Assembly (NCBI GenBank): GCA_036426205.1
Contig: CM071579.1
Span: 21,356,603 to 21,420,602, forward strand
From: Ascaphus truei
Lineage: Eukaryota > Chordata > Amphibia > Anura > Ascaphidae
Reading direction: 5' to 3'
Length of the DNA stretch: 64,000 nucleotides
The number at the start of each line of letters is the position of its first letter. The stretch's first letter is position 1. A program made the translations under genes and the position numbers. Below, piece after piece: positions 1 through 9,710 of this stretch. Under the pieces are notes generated by a model, which was given only the letters and a program-made list of their open reading frames with translations, had not been told where the DNA came from and searched no databases.

Positions 1-309
1 AAATCTCCCGGCTGAGCAGGGGGCATGACGTCTCCGCACATGAGCGCCAGTGCGCTCGCTCCCTGCCTGGCAGCAGCCTAACAGAATAAGCTCTTTATCC
101 CAGGATCCAGTGTGTGTGTTAAAGTATCTGTACAACACAATATACCTTTTATAATTAAGAGTTAGATTATGGTAGCTGTTTAGCACACGTGGCTTTGCTC
201 TCCTAGGATGAAAGTGAACTACGGACAATGTCATGTTTAAAGGGGCAATCCCTGCTAGGAACAAAGGGAACTCATTTCAGTGACATGAGTATCATCTGGG
301 TGAAATAAG

Positions 310-312
<3 letters not shown>
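1..312. other. No recognisable gene
   Basis: The stretch before the first microsatellite shows no coding pattern and no repeat that I can name. Confidence 0.4.

Positions 313-358
<46 letters not shown>
313..358. repeat. (AT)n microsatellite
   Basis: An uninterrupted TA dinucleotide run of about 46 bases. Reading frames crossing it only produce Tyr/Ile repeats and are not genes. Confidence 0.97.
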
Positions 359-364
<6 letters not shown>

Positions 365-798
365 CTAAAACACATAGAAATACAGAGCGTAAAAACAACA
401 TCATTCAATGATCCAAAAGCTCTTCTAAATAAACAACGTCGCTCACTGCTCTGTACTGTTTCAGGGACTGCATCAGTTTCCTGTTCACAGTTTTTGGTAT
501 ACAATTAATGGACGGAGCTTGCGCTTGTTTTTATTTTTGAATGATGTTGTTTTTACACCTTCTGATCTTCTATGCACTTTATTTTAGTGGGTTTTTTTAT
601 ATACATTTTTACTTAGTTGCTGCATTTCTGTATTGCTTGTATGATCTTGCAGCCCTTCTTTATTTTACTGAGGGAGGTATGTTTACACATGTTTTGGCAA
701 CAGGAACAGCCAGTTTTTTTTTCGGGGGCAACGGGTGACTTGCTTTGCATGTTGGGTAATAGGTAAGGTATATTACCAAGTAACCTGTCTCACATTGT

Positions 799-834
799 CC
801 AGAGAAAGGTCCATGGTAAGATCCGAAATGTCGA
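799..834 (+). ncRNA. Degenerate hammerhead-like motif
   Basis: AGAGAAAGGTCC, a short spacer, then GATCCGAAATGTC. The order matches the better copies at 4172 and 14360: box, imperfect stem II, GAAA, then a near-palindrome and C. The CUGANGA core is poorly kept and stem II is mismatched, so activity is unlikely. It is read as a decayed copy of the Penelope-associated hammerhead family. Confidence 0.4.
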
Positions 835-1629
835 TCAGTGTTCATAAAACACCTGTTTTTTTATACAAGTCAGCGAGAGTGCGTTCTTTCCCAGCACGAC
901 AGAATATTTTCTATTCTCACATGTGCAGCAAGGGGGGTTTCTTTATGATCTATGCTTCAGTTGCCACACATGTCTGCTCTACTATTTTTTAAAGTGTTCC
1001 CTTTCCTTTCAAGTATCTTAAATAACCTTTCCATGGTAGACATATCTTTGGAGGGTTTGTACAATCTGTATCTAACTTTTTGTATGTTGATAATTCTGTT
1101 TAGCAATCCTCAAAAATAAATATTTACTTTGTTTAGTCTATTATTTATATAGTGATTATGACAGCTATCATTAGTCAGACAGATAATCACATAAGTAGCT
1201 GATATTCTTGAGTTCAGTAGCCCTGGGGAAAAGGTAAACATATTCATTTTTAACAGGATGCAAGCCATTAATATTGTTACTTTAAAGGGAGATTCAATCT
1301 TACTAAAGAACCAGATTACACTAGGATGTTTATTAACATTTTTCTTGACCTGCCCGATGTAACCCAACCTTGAAAGTAAATGTGCCAGAAGAAGTGAATA
1401 CGTCTCTAAATATAATATGCTAAGCAAGCATATCTTCAAGTTATTAGTCAACTGTGCACTAGCCCAGCAAAAAAATAAAAACTAGAATCCTAGTACCCAT
1501 AGACCATATACATTCATATAGATCCAGAGTCATTCCAGCCCATAGGTAATGAAATCATCTTGTGCAGCATTATTTGTGTTGGCCTGAGACACAGCTGTGT
1601 GTGAATGATAACAATTCCTCATTTTACAG
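835..1629. other. No recognisable gene
   Basis: AT-rich sequence with no conserved coding pattern and no clear element boundaries. The small open frames here look like chance. Confidence 0.4.
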
Positions 1630-1744
1630 CTTCCAAGACTATGAAGTAAAAGTCCTCCCACCCATGCAGAATCCACTCATAATGAAGCCTGCTGTGCGAC
1701 ACTATGGTAGCCGTTTTATAACTGCCACAAATCAAAATGCTAGG
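1630..1744 (+). CDS. Candidate internal host exon
   Basis: A 115-bp open segment sits between a pyrimidine-rich acceptor ending TTTTACAG (1622-1629) and a strong donor GTAAGT (1745-1750). After one base completing an upstream codon it encodes 38 residues, starting FQDYEVKVLPPMQNPLIMKP and ending TNQNAR, so the intron phases would be 2 and 0. The composition looks protein-like and unlike the nearby transposon frames. I do not recognise the family. No partner exon was identified with confidence, so this could be an isolated exon of a gene whose introns fill the window, or a chance signal. Confidence 0.4.
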
Positions 1745-1750
1745 GTAAGT

Positions 1751-2039
1751 CAAGTATTCATTGTTTTGGGAGTATTTGACACCACGTCTGCAACAAAGAT
1801 GATCTATGGAAAATATTTCCCTTCCCCCTGTTGGATGTTGTGGTGCTGAAAGGACAGCACCAACTCGGAGACTCCAGCAGAACAAAATGCAACTGAATCA
1901 TCAAGTGTAACATCCCCTCCATCACTCTGCTCCCAGGAGAGTGCTAACTTGCATGGGTTAGTGAGCTGAGCCATTAAAGTGCTATTAAAGGTCCATGTAC
2001 AAGTTGTCCAGTTGAATTTCTTAGGGGCCTCTCAATGGG
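1751..2039. other. No recognisable gene
   Basis: Presumed intron or intergenic DNA after the candidate exon. No element was recognised. Confidence 0.35.
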
Positions 2040-2641
2040 TGTCATGATTCCCTCCCGCAGTATTCCTCATAGACCGGTAGGGGCGCACAGAGAAGTCAGG
2101 TTCAGGCCCAGAACTCGTAAGAACTAGAATAGTTCATGAGGCCAGTTGCCATCGTAGTTTGGGAATGATATCCCACCCAGTCTGTTAGTTCTTTGCTTGT
2201 CAAACTTACTGCTTACAGGTCAGGAGTAAGGTTATTCTTTTTTCCCTAGCCCTGCCTCTTTCCCTGTTCCTTTATATCAAGCTTCCAGTTCTCCTGATCT
2301 TCAGTTATCTTCTTGTTTGTTGCCTTGTATTCTCTTTGCACTATTTGCCCCTAGTTATTATTTGTCCCCAGCTATTATTGCTCTTTGCATGTAGCAGTGC
2401 AATTTGTGCAGCTAACCTTTGTTTGTCTGGTTGTTTCCCTTATCATTATTTGCCCACTATCCTTGTTTGTTCCCATGATTGCCTTAGCTCTGCAAACTTT
2501 GCAGTCTCCATTTAGTTTTCTCAGTTTTTATTTCCTTTAGTGTAACAATAAACCCTGCCAGTTTTTACATATTTCAGTCTACTATCTTTTGTGGGTTTCT
2601 ATGCTACCTCTGAGGGGTCTCTACATCATGATATATTGACA
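2040..2641 (+). mobile_element. Gypsy-like LTR (602 bp)
   Basis: The segment starts TGTCATGATTCCC and ends ATATATTGACA, so its ends form the short inverted pair TGTCA...TGACA typical of LTRs. It has a pyrimidine-rich middle and a polyadenylation signal AATAAA at 2547-2552, about 95 bases before the end. A leader and a gag-like start follow directly, so it is read as a 5' LTR. The second LTR is absent, and I saw no matching target duplication on the right because the internal part is truncated. A primer-binding site could not be assigned. Confidence 0.6.
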
Positions 2642-3000
2642 AGCTCAAATTATCAGTCCCAGATATAGGGATCCCACTGGAATACAGTTAACTAAGCAAG
2701 CTAAAACCTGGCAGGACATGCATTGAGCTTTGTCAGTGTCCAGAGTAGTTATAACAGGTTTAACTGCTACAATGGATAGTTTGCAGGCTCAGCCAACAAC
2801 TTTACTAAATAGTGGTGTGCCACAGACTGCTCCAATATCCCCAGTTCTGTTCCATGGGGGTCCCCTGGCCCTCAAGCGGTGGCTACTGGGGTAACACCCA
2901 TTCTGCATTACTTTCCCCATGCTAATCCTTTAGCCTCGCCAGAACTGTATTTTGGGGTTCACCAGAAATATCAGATTTGCTTTGACCCAATGTCAACTTA
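2642..3000 (+). pseudogene. Retrotransposon leader and broken gag start
   Basis: About 130 bases after the LTR an ATG at 2772 opens a frame starting MDSLQAQPTTLLNSG. It runs 40 codons to a TAA at 2892-2894. A different frame then continues with a P/L-rich, then CFDPMS-like stretch that resembles the start of a gag capsid region. The element is cut off at about 3000 by the next repeat. The gag assignment rests mainly on position after the LTR and on composition, and is tentative. Confidence 0.4.
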
Positions 3001-3105
3001 ATAATAATAATAATAGCAGCATGTTATTATATAGCGCTGCTAGTTTTATGTAGCGCTTTACAGAGACATTTTGCAGACACAGTCCCTACCCTAGTTCCAT
3101 AATGT
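3001..3105 (+). repeat. SINE-like TATAGCGCTGCTAG repeat, partial
   Basis: An (ATA)n run is followed by TATAGCGCTGCTAGTTTTAT and CTTTACAGAGACAT, the same 5' half seen at 29005 and 63893. The 3' half is missing and CR1 sequence follows at once. Confidence 0.7.
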
Positions 3106-3450
3106 ATTTTCTAAGGAGTGATGCCCAAAATTGTACTCCATATTCAAGGTGTGGTCTTACTATGCTTTATAAAGTGGCATAATTATGTTTACTTCCCTTC
3201 CATCCATTGCCCGTTTAATGCAAGATAAGATCTTGTTTGTCTTTGCAGCCACTGCATGACATTGGGCACTATTGCTAAGCCTGCTGTCTACAAGCACTCC
3301 TAAATCCTTCTCCATCAAGGATTCCCCCAATTTATCCCCATTTAATTTGTAAATCGCCTGTTTATTCATGCATCCCAAATGCATACAGTAACCTTACATG
3401 TATCTGTATTAAACCTCACCTGCCATTTACCTGCCCACGTCTGTTGCCAC
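3106..3450 (-). pseudogene. CR1-type LINE reverse transcriptase fragment
   Basis: The minus strand encodes the C-terminal RT region of a CR1-clade LINE: MHLGCMNKQAIYKLNG, then EKDLGVLVDSRLSN, AAKTNKILSCIKRAMDGREV and LYKA at 3384-3160. The conserved continuation (VRPHLEYGVQFW-like) lies at 3155-3106 in another frame after a one-base deletion. The N-terminal side (WQVRFNTDTCKV) is also frame-shifted. A fossil fragment of the same family as the copy at 57590-59020. Confidence 0.85.
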
Positions 3451-3840
3451 AGTGTTGCACTATTTGTTCTTTTATTTATTTTTTACATATACATTGGAGG
3501 ATATTCTTCTCTCAGAAATCCCTGTCCCATATCCCTGTTCGACCTTCACCTTGTCCTTTTTCCTGGAGCAGCTCCTTATCCTTCATATTGTATTGAATGA
3601 CTTTTTATTATATATGTCACAATTTCTATTTATTGACATCACTGAAAAAATCTTTATTGAAGTTGCTCTGCAGGGGGATTTGAATGCGTGTTTTTCCTCT
3701 GTTCTTTGTCAAAATTAGGATTATGCTAGAATCTTACATTTGAAAAATGTCTGGCAACTTTAATGTGAAATAAAAAAATAAACAAATCTCCATAATTTTC
3801 ATGTTTTTTCTGCATTTTCATATACTCAGTTTATGATTAT
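3451..3840. other. No recognisable gene
   Basis: AT-rich sequence between the CR1 fragment and the microsatellites. No element boundaries were seen. Confidence 0.35.
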
Positions 3841-3843
3841 ATG

Positions 3844-3845
<2 letters not shown>

Positions 3846-3885
<40 letters not shown>

Positions 3886-4106
3886 ATTGGTAATGTATAT
3901 ATATGTGTGTGTGTATGTATATATATGTATATATATATGTATGTATTTTTTCCAGCACCTGGGAAAGCTATGTGGCCATGGCGCCAGAGGATTATCGCAG
4001 CGGGTAGTCTTAGCCGGAAGCATGGATCCTCCGCAGTGATGTCGCTGGCTCGCTGGAGATGCCGTTTTTTCAGCTGTGGCTCCGATTACAGTAAATCCTG
4101 ACACAG

Positions 4107-4138
<32 letters not shown>
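3846..4138. repeat. AT/TATG microsatellites with unique spacer
   Basis: TA runs at about 3846-3882 and 4107-4138 and a TATG/TGTG run at 3897-3946. They flank a roughly 150-bp GC-richer spacer containing GGAAAGCTATGTGG and GATGTCGCTGGC. The spacer was not identified. Confidence 0.85.
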
Positions 4139-4141
<3 letters not shown>

Positions 4142-4171
4142 CATGTATTGTGCACTGCATTCAATTGCACC

Positions 4172-4210
4172 ACCTTGAGAAAGGTCCCACTGGGGGACCG
4201 AAACGTCGGT
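4172..4210 (+). ncRNA. Hammerhead-ribozyme-like motif
   Basis: All three helices can be drawn. Stem I is ACC (4172-4174) with GGT (4208-4210). The core box is TTGAGAA (4175-4181; canonical CUGANGA). Stem II is GGTCCC (4183-4188) with GGGACC (4194-4199). GAA follows at 4200-4202, then a palindromic stem III ACGT (4203-4206) and C as nucleotide 17. A two-base-pair stem III would need a dimer or tandem copy to cleave well, as described for Penelope-type hammerheads. Two core residues differ from consensus, so activity is doubtful. Confidence 0.55.
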
Positions 4211-4298
4211 TTTTGTGTCTTCTATCAAATATAGAACATTTTTGATTTACTTACCTGCGTGCTGTCCCTTGATGTCGTGTTGCAACCGGTATCGTATG

Positions 4299-4300
<2 letters not shown>

Positions 4301-4339
<39 letters not shown>
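4301..4339. repeat. (TA)n microsatellite
   Basis: A pure TA run of about 39 bases. Confidence 0.95.
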
Positions 4340-4342
<3 letters not shown>

Positions 4343-4474
4343 GATGAAAAAGGTGACAAAAAACCTCCACCGTGTAGCATATAGAAAATAAAAAGATCAC
4401 TTGTGAGCACATTCACATGTCTTAGGCAGGTCTGCAACCCTGCTTTTCACCATTATCACCTAGCATACAGTGCT

Positions 4475-4768
4475 CCCACTGCAGCAAGGGATTCTGGGTA
4501 AGGACATGCAAATGAGCACACAATGTGTCACCTTTTGCCTGGAATATCCATTAACATGGAGCCCATTTAAGCAAATGCATCGCCGTTCACACAGCTTTTA
4601 AGCACAGCATGGGAAATATTGCAAAGCAAGTATAAACCAACCTCACACCTATCAAGGTTGAAACATGTCTGTGGTGACAAGACAAGTGGTTTGACTTTCT
4701 TTGCTAGTCCCATGCTGTGCTTAAAAGCTGTGTGAACGGCGATGCATTTGCTTAAATGGGCTCCATCT
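4475..4768. mobile_element. Foldback element with hammerhead-like loop
   Basis: The left arm ends ...GAACGGCGATGC-type sequence in reverse: 4553-4614 is the reverse complement of 4710-4768, sharing TGTGCTTAAAAGCTGTGTGA and TTTGCTTAAATGGGCTCCA. The loop (about 4615-4709) holds TTGAAACATGTC at 4658-4669, a GAAAC-palindrome-C motif of the hammerhead-like family, but without stem II. The rest of the right arm is missing because a LINE begins at 4769. A second copy of the loop and right arm lies at 7334-7510. Confidence 0.75.
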
Positions 4769-5240
4769 GAGGGAGCTGCGAGACAAAGATGGGAACATGC
4801 AGCAGGGGAAGGAGAAGTCGTGGGAGTCGTGAAAGATTTTTACGAGGACCTCTACTCCCCAAAAGCATCAGACAGTGACGAAGCTGACAAATTTCCTTCA
4901 GGGATTACAAATACCATCGACCTGGCAGGAAAGCAGCCACGAAATACCCCCTGATGCTGGAGGAGCTCCACGCTGCAACCAAACTCTTTAAGACGGGTAG
5001 GACACCGGGCGGAGATGTCATCCCAGCTGAGCTATACAGTACACAAAGATTGTCCCGACCTGCTCGAGCTTTACAGGGAGATGTAAGCAGAGGGCAGGGT
5101 GCCGCTAATGCTGAGGGAAGGAATGCTGACCCTCCTGTAGAAGCGGAAGGGGGAGTAGTGCGACCTCAAGAACTGGCGCCCAATCTCGCTCCTGAACGTG
5201 GACTACAAGATCCTTGCAAAAAGTACTCGCAAACAGACTA
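4769..5240 (+). pseudogene. Tx1-type ORF2 linker region, frame-broken
   Basis: The region upstream of the RT is legible in pieces: ELRDKDGNMQQG in one frame, then VVGVVKDFYEDLYSPK at about 4817-4865 in another. The FYEDLY motif is the conserved segment before the RT fingers in L1/Tx1 ORF2. Further pieces of LEELHAATKLFKTGRTPGGD at 4957-5016 match the N-terminal RT block (K..K.PG.DG). Several one-base indels separate them. Confidence 0.7.
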
Positions 5241-5690
5241 AAGAAGGTCATCCAAAAGATCATCCACCCAGATCAGATGTGTGGCATACCAGGACGCAGG
5301 ATCGCAGACAGCATCGCCCACAGAGACACAGTCCACTACATCAAAGACCACCGTGTACATGCGGCCCTGGTCAGTTTGGACCAAGAGAAGGCCTTTGACC
5401 ATGTCTCCCACGATTTCATGGGCAGGGTGCTGCGTGGGTATGGGATGGGGGAGATGTTCTGTTCTTATGTTAACCTGATGTACCTTGATATTTGCAGTGG
5501 GGCGATCATGAATGGATGGAAGACTAACCCCTTCCCTGTACTCTCAGGGTTTAGGCAAGGCTGCCCTCTTTCACCTCTTCTTTTTTTCTGTTATATAGAG
5601 CTTTTCACCCAGTGCGTCAGACGACACGCAGGGATGAGAGGGATCATCGCGCCAGGATCCCAGAGATGTGAAGTGAAGTGCTTGTTCTAC
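5214..5690 (+). pseudogene. Tx1-type reverse transcriptase, fingers and palm
   Basis: Encodes VLANRLKKVIQKIIHPDQMC, then GIPGRRIADSI, LVSLDQEKAFDHVSH (RT block with the first catalytic Asp), and SGFRQGCPLSPLLF (the classic G-RQGCPLSP block). A frame slip near 5680-5690 moves the catalytic box into the next frame. It would copy the element RNA at a nicked target in the nucleus. Non-functional as read. Confidence 0.88.
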
Positions 5691-6058
5691 AGTACATGGA
5701 TGATGTCACCATCTTCTGCGCAGATAGCCGGTCGGTTAAGATGCTCGTTCGGACATGTGAGGACTTTGGGAAAGCTTCAGGAGCAAAAGTCAACTGCGGG
5801 AAGTCAGAGACAGAGCTATTTGGACTTTGGAACCTGACTGCCGACCCCCTGTCCTTCCACATCAGAGCAGGCCTCATCAAAATCCTTGGCGTCTGGCTTG
5901 GTGTGGGTAGTGAAGGCACAGCCCTGAAGAGCAGGAATGAAAGACTAAACAAAGTGAAGCAGAAATGTGGACTATGGCGCCTCAGACTCCTCACCTTAGA
6001 GGGAAAAAAAATGGTGCTGCAGAACGAGATTCTTCCTGTTCTGCAGTACGTGGCCTAG
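5678..6058 (+). pseudogene. Reverse transcriptase catalytic box and thumb
   Basis: Opens with LVLQYMDDVTIFCAD, the RT catalytic box. The second position is Met where this LINE group usually has Ala (YADD). It continues with FGKASGAKVNCGKSE and IKILGVWLGVGSEG, then LWRLRLLTLEGKKMVLQNEI, the usual RT thumb wording of the Tx1 group. It stops at a TAG after LQYVA; the family normally reads on. Confidence 0.85.
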
Positions 6059-6149
6059 GCATGGCCATCTTCGAGCAGAACCTGTCAGGCAATCTCCATG
6101 GCAGTGTTCCGCTTCATCTGGGGAGTCAAGATGGAGGGGCAAGCGTGAA

Positions 6150-7067
6150 GTGATGTACAAGGAGCCACACAAGGGAGGGGGCGGAACAATCCCTGACATC
6201 CCTACTATGCTGCATGCTTTCTTTGTAAGCAACTGCATGCAAATCACCCTGAGAGATGGCGACAAGGACTCTTCTGGCTACTCCATGTCCCGCTTCCTAC
6301 TCCTGCTGCTCTGGAGAGCACTAGGGTGGGACAAGTGGGACAGCTCCATCCCTTACAACTGGCACATGCCCTGGTTCTACAAGGACGTGAGGAAGTTCGT
6401 GAGGCAGAACAAACTGAAGGGTGTAAAACCAGATCTGTGGAAGCCCAAGGTCATTTACAAAATGATCAGGGCAAAGAACATCATAGAGTCGGTCCCAGGA
6501 CTCCACCCCAACACTTTTGACAGGGTGTGGAGGAATGTGGCATCGAAAAGACTAACGAACAAGCATAAGAACATTGCATGGCGGGACATACACGGGGGAC
6601 TCACCGTGAGGGCCGACAAGTACGAAAGTAGACTTAGCCTCGTGAGGCACTGCCCTAGGTGCAATCCAGTGGAGGAAACCGTTTTTCACCTCTTCTGGGA
6701 CTGCTCCTTTGTGCGGGCCTTGATGCGAACTCTGGACTCTGAACTAATTGATTGTTCACCGAGGAAGTACATTACGTACTATTCGGTGTTCCACAGACTT
6801 TTCTCAGAAACACACACAGAGGACGCAACCGAAACCGGTTGGAGTCTAATATGTTGTTTCAAGGACGTTTTGCTATTCGCCAGGGAACGTTTGACCAAGG
6901 GGAAGAAGAGGATGTCGGTTCAGGACTGTCGGAGGCTGATTCACAGCCTGTTCAAAGACTATTCCATTATTGACGGCCCTGAGGAGGAAGACGTAACATT
7001 CTCACCCCCAACCCACTCACCCCCCCCCCCCCAAAAGTTTTTTCTGTGCAAATACAATTTGAGATAA
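6150..7067 (+). pseudogene. Tx1-type ORF2 C-terminal domain (305 aa)
   Basis: The longest intact stretch of the LINE. It begins YKEPHKGGGGTIPDIPTM (family pattern of Y...KGG...P), then has IAWRDIHGGLTVRADKY, and a knuckle-like CPRCN(PVEETVF)HLFWDC at about 6650-6700. The end passes through a C homopolymer at 7018-7033, so the last residues may be out of frame. This domain is thought to bind nucleic acid during target-primed reverse transcription. Confidence 0.85.
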
Positions 7068-7333
7068 TGTATGTTTGATGTGTATTGAATTAAATGCATG
7101 ACAGATGTATAAGTAATCCACTACGCCGAGGGACATGTCACAGTTTTTTTTACTTTTGGGAAAATATTCATAAAAGTAAATGTATGATAAATGTATGAGA
7201 GATATATGATAGATGTATGGGTTATGCACTGCGTTGTTGTACACGTCACAGTTCTTTTTCATTTGAAAAATGATGTATTGTTATGATCTTGTTGTAAAGA
7301 TTCACTGCATAATAAAATAATTTTCAAAACAAA

Positions 7334-7510
7334 ATGTCTGTGAGTGGTTTCTCCGGCTTTGCATCTGATTCCCATGCTGTGCTTAAAAGCTGTGTTAACA
7401 GCAAGCATTAGCTTATAAGGGTTCCATGTAAAAACGGGTTTCAGGCAAAAGGTGACACAGTGTGCTCATTTGCATGTCATTTTCCAGAATCCCTTGCTGC
7501 AGTGGAAGCA
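7334..7510 (+). repeat. Second half of the foldback element
   Basis: ATGTCTGTGAGTGG, then CCCATGCTGTGCTTAAAAGC, and further on GCTCATTTGCATGTC and CAGAATCCCTTGCTGCAGTG. This repeats the loop and right arm at 4665-4768 and continues into the part missing there, which is the reverse complement of 4475-4552. The overlap with 4665-4768 looks about 80% identical by eye. Confidence 0.75.
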
Positions 7511-8000
7511 CTGATAATAATTGTAAGCAAGTGTGTGACCCAAGCAGATTTGGCGTTACCACCTCTGCTGAAAAGAAAGATTCCTCTGATTGTAGTTCTC
7601 CCACTTGTGATTCCAGTCACAGTGTGATTCAGTCCCAAAGAACACTTTATTGTAACCCTACCGTGTTTACAGGGCTGATGATACATTATGTCCACACTAA
7701 GACAAGGAAGTTACATTGTTACACAGTACATATTGCTTGGCTACACTATAAGAGTAGATTACAGAGGCAATTTATAACAATGCTTGGCTGGAGTGTAGAT
7801 AAATATTGTTCTCCTTGTACTCCTGTTTCCTAACATCTATTGGTTTTATTTGTGTACTCACGTATGGTAAGAAATACTGTACATTTCTACATGTGCTATA
7901 TACCTCTCTGTTCATTGTGTTAATTTAGTTAATGGATTTTAATATATGTAGCATTTAAATTTGCAGCCTCATTTAATTTTCACTATCATAAATGCCCATC
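7511..8000. other. No recognisable gene
   Basis: Open frames here lack recognisable domains. No element ends were seen. Confidence 0.35.
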
Positions 8001-8040
8001 TCATCAACGGCCTCATGAAACCGTTGGCCATAAACGTATA
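8001..8040 (+). ncRNA. Degenerate hammerhead-like motif
   Basis: TCATCAACGGCC, a loop, CCGTTGGCC, then ATAAACGTAT and an AATAAA-rich tail. Position, hairpin and AAACGT ending follow the family pattern, but the core box is corrupted and GAAA has become TAAA. Confidence 0.35.
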
Positions 8041-8462
8041 AAATAAATAAATGTGCTAGGTGGCGGACTATTGCTAGTATAATTTCAGTAACATTAAGGT
8101 TGGTGCCGGTTCTGATACCGTAGAGTGGAATTTGCAAAAAGCGTGGTTACAATCAAGGTTTTAAGACGTCCCAATTCGTTGGCTTTAGTTTACAGCACAT
8201 CTTCGCTCATTGCTTTACATAATACTGATATGTATTTCTGTTCATTTCATAACGATACATATTGCTGTGGATATTATAAAAAATACATATGTTTAGGAAT
8301 ATAATAAAGATAAATAATACAGATACACAGTTCTCTGCATAATTATAACATATGTATAGAGTTTAAGCTGCATGACTGAGAGACACGGAATAATAAATTA
8401 TAACGTTGTTAATTAAAATAAATATTTTTACAAAATTACATAAAGGGCATTGTTTTTATCTA

Positions 8463-8532
8463 ATATATCTATAATATATATAATCTATCTATATATATAC
8501 TATTATATATATACTATATATATATATATATA
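8463..8532. repeat. AT-rich microsatellite
   Basis: Imperfect TATA/TATC repeats leading directly into the foldback element at 8537. Confidence 0.9.
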
Positions 8533-8536
8533 AATG

Positions 8537-8814
8537 TGCAGCCACCAGTATCCGATGACTTGTCTTGGAAAATCTGGGGCAATCTCCCACTAAACTGCAA
8601 CATTTTTATAAGGTTTCTGCAGCAAGAACAATGGCCCATCGAATTACATTCCATTTACATTACATTCAGACTGAATGGAACTGCAGGGACCCCTGCTGTA
8701 TTAATCCGATGGGCCATTAGTCTGGCTGCAGAATCTCACAGAAATGTTGCAGCAATTACTGGGAGTTAGCCACAGTATTTTCCCAGGCAAGTCATCGGAT
8801 ACTGGTGGCTGCAT
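8537..8814. mobile_element. Palindromic foldback MITE (278 bp)
   Basis: The first ~105 bases (TGCAGCCACCAGTATCCGAT ... CAATGGCCCATCG) are the imperfect reverse complement of the last ~110 (CGATGGGCCATTA ... ATCGGATACTGGTGGCTGCA). The loop of about 65 bases is unrelated to the hammerhead family. No coding capacity. The superfamily was not determined and no clear target duplication was seen. Confidence 0.85.
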
Positions 8815-8819
8815 CTGTA

Positions 8820-9240
8820 ACATTGTAAGTGGCTTCTGTCCTGTATTTCTAATACATACTTCACCATATTGGCATCTTTATCATTTTTAGGTCTTACCTC
8901 GTCCTGAAACCATCTTATGAACTTTCATTGTACCTATGTTCTTGTAGTTGTCGCTTAATCATTATTCATCTACAATTCTTAAAACAAAATGGCTGCCACG
9001 ATCAGGGGTTCTGCGAGGACTTACCCAGCATCTGCAGCTCTCTCCCTGCTTCATCAGCTGCGGGCGAGTGTGTGTGTGTTTTTGTTTAAATAGGGTTCTT
9101 GTTACCTGTCTTTTCCCTTATTGCTTTTGACCCAAAGACTACATCTCCCTGCATGCTCGCTACCTGACAGCGCCTCGTGATGTGTTATTAAAGTTTGCCC
9201 CACAAAAAAATATTTTTTTAAAATGGGAGCCATGCTGAGA
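8820..9240. other. No recognisable gene
   Basis: No element or coding pattern was recognised. Confidence 0.35.
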
Positions 9241-9242
9241 TT

Positions 9243-9300
9243 GCGTTATAAGCAGATCCGCGTTGTAGCGGATCAAGCTATAACGGGGTTGAGCTGTAAT
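9243..9300. repeat. Small palindromic MITE remnant
   Basis: CGTTATAAGCAGATCCGCGT followed by TAGCGGATCAAGCTATAACG forms an imperfect palindrome, then GGGGTTGAGCTGTA. It looks like one end of a mariner-type MITE. No target duplication was visible. Confidence 0.4.
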
Positions 9301-9546
9301 TTCTCATGAGCCCAGACAGTGGAATAATTCTCAAATGGTCCAGTATGTGTTAGAAATATAATGCCTTCTGATATTTCATGTGTGCTAATTAATCAGTTTC
9401 GTAATTGCTTCTGTGATTACAGGTGGGGACGATGAATAATAGTGTTTATTTCTTAAGGATTCAATGGTTGTTATTGGGATGTTTAATCTACGTAAAATGT
9501 TTATGTAAATTCATTTAACATTGCATATTCTATTGTCTACTGCAGA

Positions 9547-9710
9547 GCCTCCCAATCCCAGTCCTCAAGTCCCACCAACAGGTCAGGTTTGAAGGATATC
9601 CCTGCTTCAGCACACGTGGCTCAATCAAAATGACTGAGCCACCTGCTCTTATGCAAGGATATCCCTAAAACCTGACCTGCTTGTGGGACTTCAGGACTGA
9701 AGGAGTTGGA
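9547..9710. mobile_element. Foldback repeat P, copy 1
   Basis: CAGTCCTCAAGTCCCACCAA and CAGGTCAGGTTTGAAGGATA are mirrored by GGATATCCCTAAAACCTGAC and GACTTCAGGACTGAAGGAGT, around a centre with GTGGCTCAATC and GACTGAGCCACC. A near-complete palindrome without coding capacity. Related copies lie at 10431, 36737, 40205 and 41079. Confidence 0.85.

Larger units (their letters stand above)
4769..7333 (+). mobile_element. 5'-truncated Tx1-type non-LTR retrotransposon
   Basis: A LINE fragment that keeps the linker before the RT, the RT, the RNase-H-less C-terminal region with a CCHC-like knuckle, a 3' UTR and an A-rich tail (CAAAACAAAATG). The RT order and the C-terminal wording (IAWRDIHGGL, HCPRCN, then VFHLFWDC) fit the Tx1 group of the L1 superfamily. 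The coding region is broken into at least three frames. Both flanks are pieces of one foldback repeat (4475-4768 and 7334-7510), which suggests that repeat is its target. The endonuclease and ORF1 are absent. Confidence 0.85.

Noticed and set aside
3826..4104. Tyr/Ile-rich frames
   Set aside because: AT and TATG microsatellite translations.
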